Below, piece after piece: positions 1-8,268 of a DNA stretch of 64,000 bases (positions within the stretch are counted from its first letter, which is position 1; every line of letters starts with the position of its first letter). Origin of the DNA: Anaerolineales bacterium. GTDB lineage: Bacteria; Chloroflexota; Anaerolineae; Anaerolineales; RBG-16-64-43. Where the stretch lies: assembly GCA_016932475.1 (NCBI GenBank), contig JAFGCU010000096.1, positions 1 through 64,000 on the forward strand, written 5' to 3'. A program made the translations under genes and the position numbers. The notes beneath the pieces are model-generated. The model worked only from the letters and a program-made list of their open reading frames with translations, had not been told where the DNA came from and ran no database searches.

Positions 1-120
1 GATCATAAAAAGCTCCACGCGAAGACGCCAGGACGCAAGAATTATTTCACTATACTTTGCGCCTTTGCGCCCCCGCGCCTTTGCGTTAGAATTATTAATG
101 AATTTCCAAAAGGGGGAAAC

Positions 121-525
121 ATGAATGAGAATGAGATCAGTAAAATCATCGTAGAGGCGGCGATTGAAGTTCACCGGACTCTCGGAGGGCCCGGTTTGCT
201 CGAATCCGTGTACGAGCACGCCCTGGAGATGGAACTACGCCAAAAAGACTTGGCTGTGGTGCGTCAAAAAGAACTCCCGGTTATCTATAAAGGGGTTCTT
301 CTCCCTATCCCTTTGCGCCTCGATTTATTGGTTGAAAAGCTGGTAATTATAGAATGCAAAGCCACACTGGATCATCACCCGGTTTTTGAATCGCAGCTGC
401 TCACGTACCTTCGAATTTCTGGTTTGCGGCTGGGGTTATTGATAAACTTCGGTTTCCCGATCGTAAAAAGGGGGATATCACGGGTTGTGAACGGGTTTCC
501 GGATGATCAGCGGATTAACCCATAA
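121..525 (+). CDS. GxxExxY family protein (PD-(D/E)XK-like)
   Basis: GPGLLESVYEHAL matches the GxxExxY signature; downstream RLDLLV...IIECKA and QLLTYLRISGLRLGLLINFG are typical of the family. Confidence 0.92.
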   Translation: MNENEISKIIVEAAIEVHRTLGGPGLLESVYEHALEMELRQKDLAVVRQKELPVIYKGVLLPIPLRLDLLVEKLVIIECKATLDHHPVFESQLLTYLRISGLRLGLLINFGFPIVKRGISRVVNGFPDDQRINP

Positions 526-660
526 AAGGCTTGTCGCAACGACTTTGGGAAGCAAAGATGCAAGGATAATACGGAAATGGTCGTTATTCTGCTTTGGAGT
601 CTTTGCGCCCCTGCGCCTTTGCGTTAGAATATTTTTGAATTTTACCGAGGAGCGGGATAT

Positions 661-1695
661 ATGCGAACGTACCGTCTTGCAATCATCGGCTTTGGCAATG
701 TCGGCCAGGGATTGGCGCAGATCCTTGGAGAACGCGGCGACGTGCTCCGGGAACAATATGACGTGGACGTGCGGATTACGGCCGTCAGCGATCTCAAGCT
801 GGGCAGTCTTTACAATCCCGCCGGTTTTGCCCCGCGCGCGCTGCTCGAAGCCGCAAGGAAGGAAAAGTCACTTCAGCGCGTCGACGCGCCCCAGCACGGA
901 TGGGATTCGATCCGCACGATCCGCAGCACGGATTCGAATGTCGTCATCGAGCTCAGCCCGACCGACCTGCAAACCGGCGAGCCGGCAATCAGCCATATCC
1001 GCGCTGCGCTGGAATCCGGAAAACATGCGATTACGACAAATAAAGGCTCCGTGGCGCTCCGGTATCAAGAGATGTCGGAGCTCGCCGCCCTGCACGGCGT
1101 GGAACTTGGCGTGGAAGGGACCGTGATGAGCGGCACGCCCGCCTTGCGGCTGGGGACGGAACTGCTTTCCGGAGCCGGAGTCGTCAAATTGCAGGGGATC
1201 ATCAACGGCACCACCAATTACATCCTGACACAGATGCAGGACGGAAAACCGTATGCCGATGCGCTTGCGGATGCGCAGGCCATGGGGTACGCCGAGGCGG
1301 ATCCGGCCGGGGATGTGGAGGGATACGATGCGGCGGGTAAACTCGTCATCCTGGCCAATGTGCTGATGCATGCCCCGATCGGTATGGCGGATGTCGACCG
1401 CGAAGGCATCACCCATCTACAGAAAACGGATATCCGCGAAGCGGAGGAGGCGGGCGACGTGTGGAAACTGATCGCGACGCTTGAGAAAAACGCGGCAGGC
1501 GTAGTGGCGCATGTTCGTCCGGAGCGGATTCCGCGTACCCATCCGCTGGCGTCCGTCCGCGGAGCAACCAATGCCATCACTTTCACCACCCGCCTGCTCG
1601 GCGATGTCACGCTGATCGGGCCAGGCGCCGGCCGACTGGAGACCGGGTACGCCATCCTGTGCGACCTGCTGGCGATCGACCGCCACCGGGCCTGA
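661..1695 (+). CDS. hom: Homoserine dehydrogenase
   Basis: N-terminal YRLAIIGFGNVGQGLAQIL Rossmann motif; GTxxYILTQM, GYAEADPAGDVEGYDAAGKLVILANV; C-terminal GPGAGRLETGYAILCDLLAI. Confidence 0.93.
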   Translation: MRTYRLAIIGFGNVGQGLAQILGERGDVLREQYDVDVRITAVSDLKLGSLYNPAGFAPRALLEAARKEKSLQRVDAPQHGWDSIRTIRSTDSNVVIELSPTDLQTGEPAISHIRAALESGKHAITTNKGSVALRYQEMSELAALHGVELGVEGTVMSGTPALRLGTELLSGAGVVKLQGIINGTTNYILTQMQDGKPYADALADAQAMGYAEADPAGDVEGYDAAGKLVILANVLMHAPIGMADVDREGITHLQKTDIREAEEAGDVWKLIATLEKNAAGVVAHVRPERIPRTHPLASVRGATNAITFTTRLLGDVTLIGPGAGRLETGYAILCDLLAIDRHRA

Positions 1696-1761
1696 GCCCC
1701 TGCGGAGCGCGCCATCCAACCACCCGTCTTCACCATCGGAAAATGTCCGGTTCGCGGCGAC

Positions 1762-2691
1762 TTGGTCCTCGCGCCGATGGACGGATTCACCGACTGGCCC
1801 TTCCGGGTGATATGCCGCGAACTCGGGTCGGCGATGTCGTACACCGAATTCGTCAACGTCGATGAAATCGTCCACTCCCGCCATGCGCAAGATGCGGTCC
1901 GGCTCAAACTGAAATTTTCGGAAATGGAACGTCCGGTGGCCTTTCAGATCTATGGGCACGTGGACGAACGCCTGGTGGAAACCGCTCGCACTCTGCAGGA
2001 TTGGGGTCCGGACATCATCGATATCAACCTCGGGTGCGCGATCCGGAAAATCGCCGAACGCGGCGCCGGGGCGGGGATGCTCAAAGATCCGGCGCGGCTG
2101 GGGAGGCTGTTTGCTGCCCTCTCGGGCGCTGTGCGCATCCCGGTGACCGCAAAAATCCGCCTGGGATGGGATGACCGCAGCCGGAATTACCTCGAAGTCG
2201 CCCGGGCGCTCGAAGAAAACGGATGCGCGCTGATCGCCGTGCATGCGCGCACCAAGGAACAGGCGCTCTCCGGTCCGGCGGACTGGTCCGCGATTGCGGA
2301 GATAAAATCCCGGGCGCGGATCCCCATCCTTGGAAACGGCGGCGTGCACACCGTCGCCGATATCGATGCGATCAAGCGGGAGACGCGGTGCGACGGGGTG
2401 ATGATCGGCCGCGGGGCGATCGGCCACCCATGGATATTTACCCGGCGCGAAAAGGAAAGCGTGTCGCTTTCGGAAAGCGTCGACATGGCTCGCCGCCATC
2501 TCGCGATGATGACGGAATTGTACGGGCCGCGATACGGCTGCCTCATCTTCCGTAAACATGCCGTGCGGTATGTGCATCACCTGGTAAGCGTGGGAAAGCT
2601 GCGCTCCCGCCTGGTGCTGTGTTCGAACGTCGCGGAATATGAGTCGTTGTTTGCGGAAGCGATCGCCATTGAAAAATCGGCGCGATCGTAG
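1762..2691 (+). CDS. dus: tRNA-dihydrouridine synthase (true start may be upstream, ATC at 1714)
   Basis: LAPMDGFTDWPFR, DINLGCAIRKIAERGAGAGML, VHARTKEQ, GNGGVHT, GVMIGRGAIGHPWIF. The conserved first strand FTIGKCPVRGDLVLAPM is encoded upstream of the TTG start. Confidence 0.92.
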   Translation: MVLAPMDGFTDWPFRVICRELGSAMSYTEFVNVDEIVHSRHAQDAVRLKLKFSEMERPVAFQIYGHVDERLVETARTLQDWGPDIIDINLGCAIRKIAERGAGAGMLKDPARLGRLFAALSGAVRIPVTAKIRLGWDDRSRNYLEVARALEENGCALIAVHARTKEQALSGPADWSAIAEIKSRARIPILGNGGVHTVADIDAIKRETRCDGVMIGRGAIGHPWIFTRREKESVSLSESVDMARRHLAMMTELYGPRYGCLIFRKHAVRYVHHLVSVGKLRSRLVLCSNVAEYESLFAEAIAIEKSARS

Positions 2692-2819
2692 AGAATAGAA
2701 AAAAACCAAAAAGGTCTATACCGCAAAATCGCAGAGTCGCAAAAGCGTAAAGTGGTGTAAAAAAACCTCGCGTCTTAGCGTGTAGATTCTCGGATTCCCC
2801 TCATGGAAAAATCCAATAC

Positions 2820-3287
2820 TCATCCGGAGGTGGAATCGAGCAGTTCAAGTATTACTCCCAATTCCTTCTCCGCTTCGCAATACACGTAGCTGCCGCCCTC
2901 AAAAACACCGCTTTGAACGGGCGGGATGCCGTGCGTGGATAGCGCATCCGCCGTTTCCTTGGTGGATTTCACCGTGAACGCGATGTGATGCACGCCGTCG
3001 CCGTGCTTGTCTAGGAACTCGCGCCACGTGCTGGGGCCGCCGACCGGTTCGATGATCTCCAGCGACACCTGCCCCAAATTAAAGAAATACAGTTTGGCGG
3101 TCGCCTGGGTGGGATTTCCACGGTACTCGGTGCGGGCTTTTTCGAAACCGTCGGTAATAACCGGCTCCGGGGCGGGCAGGCCGGTGATTTCCGCAAGTTT
3201 TTGCGCCACCCGGCCCGCATCCCGGGCGACGAATCCGATTTGGCAAAGCGTCGCATTCTGCAGAGGAGGAGATATTTTTTCGGACAT
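2820..3287 (-). CDS. VOC/glyoxalase-superfamily protein, methylmalonyl-CoA epimerase-like
   Basis: QIGFVARDAGRVAQKLAEITG, SLEIIEPVGGPSTWREFLDKHGDGVHHIAFTV, LELL. Confidence 0.8.
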   Translation of the reverse strand: MSEKISPPLQNATLCQIGFVARDAGRVAQKLAEITGLPAPEPVITDGFEKARTEYRGNPTQATAKLYFFNLGQVSLEIIEPVGGPSTWREFLDKHGDGVHHIAFTVKSTKETADALSTHGIPPVQSGVFEGGSYVYCEAEKELGVILELLDSTSG

Positions 3288-3312
3288 CGCAACTCCTGTA
3301 AAGAAGGTGGGG

Positions 3313-4425
3313 TCAAATGGCTTTCTGGTAGACCCGGTATCGGCGAAGGAACTTGGCGCCGAGATTATCCAATGCGTTGTTCATCGGATAGTTGTCTTCG
3401 AGAACGTAATTAATTTCAAGCCGCACGTCCCGGCGAGAAAGGATTTCGTAAAGTTTCCGGTACATAAGCGCATCCACCGCTTTCCCTTGATATTCGGGGA
3501 TCACGCCAAGCGCCCACATGCGGTATTCACGGATGCGGGGGAGTCCGTACAGGAGCTTAATCCATCCGAAGGGGAAGAGGCGCCCGTTCAATCCTTTTAA
3601 CAGCGTGTTGACATCCGGAAGCGCCATCGCAAAACCGATCGCTTTGCCATGCTCGTCTTCGGCGAAAAGCAGCAATTTCGGATCCACAATCGGTTTCAGG
3701 TCGCGTGCAATGGCTTTACCCTCTTCCTCGGTGGCCGGGTAAAATCCCCAATTATGGGAGATTGATTCATTGGCCAGGCGGACGAACGACGCGACTTCTT
3801 TTTCAAGGTTTCGCATATCCATGGATCGGACATTTATCTTCCATCGATCCTGGATGCGGGTGGTTAAGCGAATGTATTTTTCGGGGATAGTATAGCCTTC
3901 GCGAGTGTCCACATAATACACAAGCAGATCCTTCACCTTGGAAAACCCGAAGCGTGTCAGATAACCGTTGTACGCAGGCGGATTGTACGGCGCCATGATT
4001 ACGGGGGCGGGGGTAAATCCATCCGCAACCAATCCCCATTCCTGGGAAGCGAACGACCAGGGACCGCGCATCGCGTTCATCCCGCGCGCGACAAGCCACT
4101 GCTGCGCGGCGCTCAGCAGCATTTGCGCGGCGGAATCATCGGCGACGCATTCAAACGATCCGAACAGGCCGATCGGTTCCTTCCACCAGTCAACCGCCAA
4201 CCGGTCGATGAAAGCGGATACCCGGCCGACCACCTCGTCGCCGTCCTGCAAGAGGAACAGAGCATATTCGCAATGGCCAAGCATCGGGTTGCGCTTGGGG
4301 TCGAACTGATGCCATTGGTCGCTGCGAAGCGGGGGCACCCAAACGGGATCCCGGCGGTATAAGCGGTAAGGCAAATCGATGAAGCCGGCGAGTTCCTTTT
4401 TGGTGCGAACCGTTCGGATTTCCAA
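3313..4425 (-). CDS. GNAT-like acyltransferase-fold protein
   Basis: MEIRTVRTKKELAGFIDLPYRLYRRDPVWVPPLRSD start; C-terminal IPEYQGKAVDALMYRKLYEIL acetyl-CoA-loop-like segment. Confidence 0.7.
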   Translation of the reverse strand: MEIRTVRTKKELAGFIDLPYRLYRRDPVWVPPLRSDQWHQFDPKRNPMLGHCEYALFLLQDGDEVVGRVSAFIDRLAVDWWKEPIGLFGSFECVADDSAAQMLLSAAQQWLVARGMNAMRGPWSFASQEWGLVADGFTPAPVIMAPYNPPAYNGYLTRFGFSKVKDLLVYYVDTREGYTIPEKYIRLTTRIQDRWKINVRSMDMRNLEKEVASFVRLANESISHNWGFYPATEEEGKAIARDLKPIVDPKLLLFAEDEHGKAIGFAMALPDVNTLLKGLNGRLFPFGWIKLLYGLPRIREYRMWALGVIPEYQGKAVDALMYRKLYEILSRRDVRLEINYVLEDNYPMNNALDNLGAKFLRRYRVYQKAI

Positions 4426-4573
4426 GAGGCTCCTCCAAGTTCGTGGGGGTGCGCAGGAAATGGATGCGGGTATTATACGCGGATCGGTCCTCCATAGAGT
4501 AGAAGAATCGGAAGGACTGCGAAACCCGTAAAACGCGATTACTGCCCGGAAAATCGGCGAGCGGGAAAAATTT

Positions 4574-6175
4574 TTATGCCGCCTTGAGCATGCGCCGGAT
4601 GTTAAGCGCCAATTGCGCCGCCAGCCGCGTATCCGGGTTGTCCAGATCCAGCCGTGAAACCGCCGCCAGCCGCTCCATCCGGTACGTCAGCGTGTTACGG
4701 TGGATAAACAACGCCTCCGCAGTTTGCGACAGATTGCCGTGATGGGCGAAGAATTCCTCGAGCGTGGCGAGAAATTCATCCGCGTTCTCATGATTGAGGA
4801 TCGGGCCGAGGGTCTCCTGGACGAACGCTTTCAGGTCGGGATGATCTTCGAACTGCAGAAGCAGCCGGTATACGGAAAGGTCCATATAGTACAGCGGCTT
4901 CCGTTCTCCCAAACGGCGCGCCATATCCAGCGCCTGCCCGGCCTGCCGGAAGGAGAGCTGCCAAGTCCCGAGATCCACCGCCGGGGTTCCGATGCCGCAG
5001 CGCACGACGGCTTCGGGATATTCCTTGGCGGCCAGATCGATCACTGCTTGTGCCAGGGAGGTTGCGGCGGATGGCCGGCCCGCCTCACGCGGACCCTCGC
5101 AAAAAGCGATCACCTCGCCGCTCAACGACGATACGATCACCGGCGCTCCGGACCGGGCGATCTCGCCGTTGACGAGCGTCTCCAGACGGCGGAGAGTCGG
5201 CGAAGCGCCTTCCCACGCCAGCCGCACCGCCGTATGCTGCTGTTCCAGATCCAATCCCATGTTTTGCGCCCAGAGATGGGCGTCGCGCGCGGATAGATTC
5301 TGATGCAGCAGCGCGGATAGCAGATCGCCATGGAGGCGTTTTTCCGTCTCACGCACCGCTTTGGCGCGCGCCATTTCGATCGCGCACACCAGCGCACCCT
5401 GTTCGATGACCAGCCGGTCGGTTTGATCCAACTCCCCCAGCATCCCGACCGCCGTCAGGTAGCCGCGCGCCACGTCCCCGACGACGATCGGCGCGATGAT
5501 CCGTTCCAGCCCGCCGGGCATTGGTTCCGACGAGACGGCCGGAGCCTCGCCCGCCTGGCGGCGGTCACGCAGCGTCTCGGGCAGGGTGGACAGTTCCGAT
5601 AACTGCGTGACCAGATCGTTCCAAACCGAGCGCAGGTCCGTGCTCGGGCTGGAAGCCAGCGGGGTGAGGCGCTTATCCTGAACGAGAATACCGTGCTGGG
5701 TCATCTCCCGCATCGCCCCCGCCAAGCCGGACAATCCATCTCCGCGGGCGGCAATCTGGGTCAGGCGGGTTTGAATATTGGCGCCGCGCTCGAGGAGCAG
5801 GGATTTTTGCGCCATCAGCGCTCGCAGCAGGCGTTGATGGATTTCGCGGGTTTGATCTTCGGTATCCTGATCCGCGGACGGATCGGCAAAGAACCGGATA
5901 AGCGGTTTTCGGGCGGGGTTGTCACAGTCAATTTCGCCGCCGCCGATCACCCCGACTGCGGTTGCGGCTCCGTGCAACGCGGTTTCCAGTTTTGTGTTAT
6001 CCAATTCACTGCCGGCCAGAAGCAGCAGATCGCCGCTTTTGGACGATGCGGCGCTGCACGAAATCCAGGCGATGAGCGTCGATGGCTCGGTCTCGGCGCT
6101 GGAGATCCATTCGTATGTTTCCGGAGGGATCAGGTCAAGCAATGTGAGAAGCGGTATGGGTGAATTGAAAGGCAT
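4574..6175 (-). CDS. PucR/CdaR-type helix-turn-helix transcriptional regulator
   Basis: C-terminal FFAHHGNLSQTAEALFIHRNTLTYRMERLAAVSRLDLDNPDTRLAAQLAL is the PucR C-terminal HTH signature. Confidence 0.9.
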   Translation of the reverse strand: MPFNSPIPLLTLLDLIPPETYEWISSAETEPSTLIAWISCSAASSKSGDLLLLAGSELDNTKLETALHGAATAVGVIGGGEIDCDNPARKPLIRFFADPSADQDTEDQTREIHQRLLRALMAQKSLLLERGANIQTRLTQIAARGDGLSGLAGAMREMTQHGILVQDKRLTPLASSPSTDLRSVWNDLVTQLSELSTLPETLRDRRQAGEAPAVSSEPMPGGLERIIAPIVVGDVARGYLTAVGMLGELDQTDRLVIEQGALVCAIEMARAKAVRETEKRLHGDLLSALLHQNLSARDAHLWAQNMGLDLEQQHTAVRLAWEGASPTLRRLETLVNGEIARSGAPVIVSSLSGEVIAFCEGPREAGRPSAATSLAQAVIDLAAKEYPEAVVRCGIGTPAVDLGTWQLSFRQAGQALDMARRLGERKPLYYMDLSVYRLLLQFEDHPDLKAFVQETLGPILNHENADEFLATLEEFFAHHGNLSQTAEALFIHRNTLTYRMERLAAVSRLDLDNPDTRLAAQLALNIRRMLKAA

Positions 6176-6191
6176 GTTTTTACCAAAATAT

Positions 6192-6248
6192 GGACAAATA
6201 TTGTCCTAATAGGATCGTGATTTCGATCGACTTGTGCATATTGTACAA
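6192..6248. promoter_or_regulatory. Palindromic operator-like sites between the PucR-type gene and the ilv leader
   Basis: GGACAAATATTGTCC (6192-6206) is a perfect palindrome; TTGTACAA at 6241-6248 is another. Confidence 0.45.
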
Positions 6249-6280
6249 CAATATTGGGTAAAATTTATGAATCATGCAAA

Positions 6281-6309
6281 TAGACAGCTTTTTTATATTG
6301 AGTTAGAAT
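6281..6309 (+). promoter_or_regulatory. Candidate sigma70-like promoter of the ilv/leu operon
   Basis: TAGACA (6281-6286), 17-bp spacer, TAGAAT (6304-6309). Confidence 0.6.
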
Positions 6310-6333
6310 TATCGCTGGAAAGATAATTATTTC

Positions 6334-6432
6334 ATGGCTATTATTCTCCTGGTTGTCGTTATTGCGAACCTGGTTCTCGTCCTTGACGGGAACCATAATT
6401 ACGCATGGGCAGCCCTTGGAGAGGCATCGTAA
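6334..6432 (+). CDS. ilv operon leader peptide (attenuator peptide), 32 aa
   Basis: ATG..TAA encodes [32 protein letters not shown]; 13 of residues 3-17 are I/L/V; sits directly before a terminator and ilvD. Confidence 0.85.
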   Translation: MAIILLVVVIANLVLVLDGNHNYAWAALGEAS

Positions 6433-6497
6433 CAAAACAGGAAGCAAAAAGAGAAGAACGAAGCGAACCCGGGCTGCCAGAAAAGGCAGCCCTTTTT
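6372..6497 (+). promoter_or_regulatory. Transcription attenuator (pause hairpin, antiterminator, terminator)
   Basis: Hairpin GGTTCTCGTC-CTT-GACGGGAACC 6372-6394; GGCAGCCC 6408-6415 can pair with GGGCTGCC 6471-6478, which alternatively pairs with GGCAGCCC 6485-6492 followed by T5. Confidence 0.82.
6471..6497 (+). terminator. Intrinsic terminator within the ilv attenuator
   Basis: GGGCTGCC agaaaa GGCAGCCC TTTTT, 8-bp perfect GC-rich stem plus U-tract, upstream of the ilvD RBS. Confidence 0.85.
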
Positions 6498-6526
6498 GGT
6501 GGTTCCACAGAAAGGAAGGAGAAAAA

Positions 6527-8197
6527 ATGCGATCCGATCTCATCAAGAAGGGTTTTGAACGGGCGCCGCATCGATCTTTGCTGCGCGCCATGGGCGTGTC
6601 GGAGGAGGATTTCGGGAAGCCTTTTATCGCGGTGGCCAATTCCTACACCGACATCGTTCCCGGACACGTCCATTTGCAGTCGTTCGGGCGGCGTGTAAAG
6701 GCGGCCATTCGCGCCGCAGGGGGAGTGCCCTTCGAGTTCAACACGATCGCCGTGGGCGACGGTATCGCCATGGGCCATGCCGGGATGAAGTACAGTCTCG
6801 CCTCGCGCGAATTGATCGCCGATTGCGTGGAGACGATGATCGAGGCGCATGCCTTCGACGGGATGGTGTGCATACCCAACTGCGACAAGATCATTCCCGG
6901 GATGGTAATGGGCGCGCTGCGGGTGAATATTCCGACGATTTTCGTAACCGGCGGCCCGATGCGCGCCGGCAAGACGCCCGCCGGGGAAACCCTGGACCTG
7001 ATTTCGGTGTTCGAGGGTGTCGGTGCGTACAAGGCAGGCAAGATCAACGAAAAGCGGCTAAAGGTTCTCGAGCGCTTCGCCTGCCCATCGTGCGGCTCCT
7101 GCTCCGGCCTGTTCACCGCCAATTCGATGAACATCCTGCTGGAAGTACTCGGCCTGGCGCTCCCCTACAACGGAACCGCCGTGGCAAAAACCGCCGAGCG
7201 CAACGCCCTCGCCGATCGGGCCGGGTCTCTGATTCTGACGCTGGTTAAAAAGAATATCCTCCCGCGCGATCTGGTCACCATTGAAGCGGTGGACGACGCC
7301 TTCGCGCTGGATATGGCGATGGGCGGCAGCACCAACACCGTCCTGCATACGCTCGCCTTCTGCGACGAGGCGGGATTCGAGTATCCGCTGGCGCGCATCA
7401 ACCAATTGGCGGAGAAGATCCCGCACCTGACCAAGATCAGCCCCTCCGGTCCCTGGCACATCGAGGACCTGCACAAGGCGGGCGGCATCCCGGCGATGCT
7501 GAACGAAGTGGCGCGCAAGGAGGATTCGCTCCTGCACCTGGACCGGCCGACCGTGACGGGCAAAACGCTGCGCGAGAATATCCGCGGCGCCGCCGTCAAA
7601 AACCATGATGTGATCCGCCCGGTGGAGAATCCGCATTCGCAAACCGGCGGACTGTCGATCCTGTTCGGCAACCTGGCGCCGGACGGAGCCGTGATCAAGG
7701 CGGGCGGAGTGTCCGCGGCCATGCGCAAGCACAGCGGCCCGGCCCGCATTTATGAAAGCCAGGAGGAGGCGTTAACCGGCATTCTCGCCGGGGAGGTTCA
7801 GCCCGGCGAGGTGGTGGTTATCCGCTACGAAGGGCCGCGCGGCGGACCCGGGATGCAGGAGATGCTCTCGCCGACCTCGGCCATCATGGGCATGGGCCTG
7901 GGCGAAAGCGTCGCGCTCATCACCGACGGACGATTCTCCGGCGGAACCCGCGGCGCATGCATCGGGCATGTGTCCCCGGAGGCGGCCGCCCGCGGACCGA
8001 TTGCAGCACTCAGGCCCGGCGATGTGATCGAGATCGACCTGGAAAAACGGTCGATGACTGTACGCCTGCCGGACGAGGAAATCCGCTCGCGGATCGCCGC
8101 GTTACCGCCGTTTGAATCGCGCATTAAGAGCCGCTGGCTGAGGCGATACGCCAGGTTCGTCACCAGCGCCAACAAGGGCGCAGTACTCGAAAGTTAA
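6527..8197 (+). CDS. ilvD: Dihydroxy-acid dehydratase
   Basis: [76 protein letters not shown] at 6527 has an RBS (AAGGAAGGAG); the supplied ORF start 6353 would overlap the attenuator. Confidence 0.97.
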   Translation: MRSDLIKKGFERAPHRSLLRAMGVSEEDFGKPFIAVANSYTDIVPGHVHLQSFGRRVKAAIRAAGGVPFEFNTIAVGDGIAMGHAGMKYSLASRELIADCVETMIEAHAFDGMVCIPNCDKIIPGMVMGALRVNIPTIFVTGGPMRAGKTPAGETLDLISVFEGVGAYKAGKINEKRLKVLERFACPSCGSCSGLFTANSMNILLEVLGLALPYNGTAVAKTAERNALADRAGSLILTLVKKNILPRDLVTIEAVDDAFALDMAMGGSTNTVLHTLAFCDEAGFEYPLARINQLAEKIPHLTKISPSGPWHIEDLHKAGGIPAMLNEVARKEDSLLHLDRPTVTGKTLRENIRGAAVKNHDVIRPVENPHSQTGGLSILFGNLAPDGAVIKAGGVSAAMRKHSGPARIYESQEEALTGILAGEVQPGEVVVIRYEGPRGGPGMQEMLSPTSAIMGMGLGESVALITDGRFSGGTRGACIGHVSPEAAARGPIAALRPGDVIEIDLEKRSMTVRLPDEEIRSRIAALPPFESRIKSRWLRRYARFVTSANKGAVLES

Positions 8198-8268
8198 TTC
8201 CCCATCCAGACTTTCTCCGTTGAGGAAGACCATCGGCGGAAGGAAAGGAGGGGTCAAGGAGAGAAGAG

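Noticed and set aside
1417-2709. 430-aa minus-strand ORF opposite hom/dus
   Set aside because: Shadow ORF; the plus strand carries clear Hom and Dus signatures.
6353-6526. N-terminal extension of ilvD in the ORF track
   Set aside because: It would translate through the attenuator terminator; ATG 6527 has a strong RBS and the conserved IlvD N-terminus.
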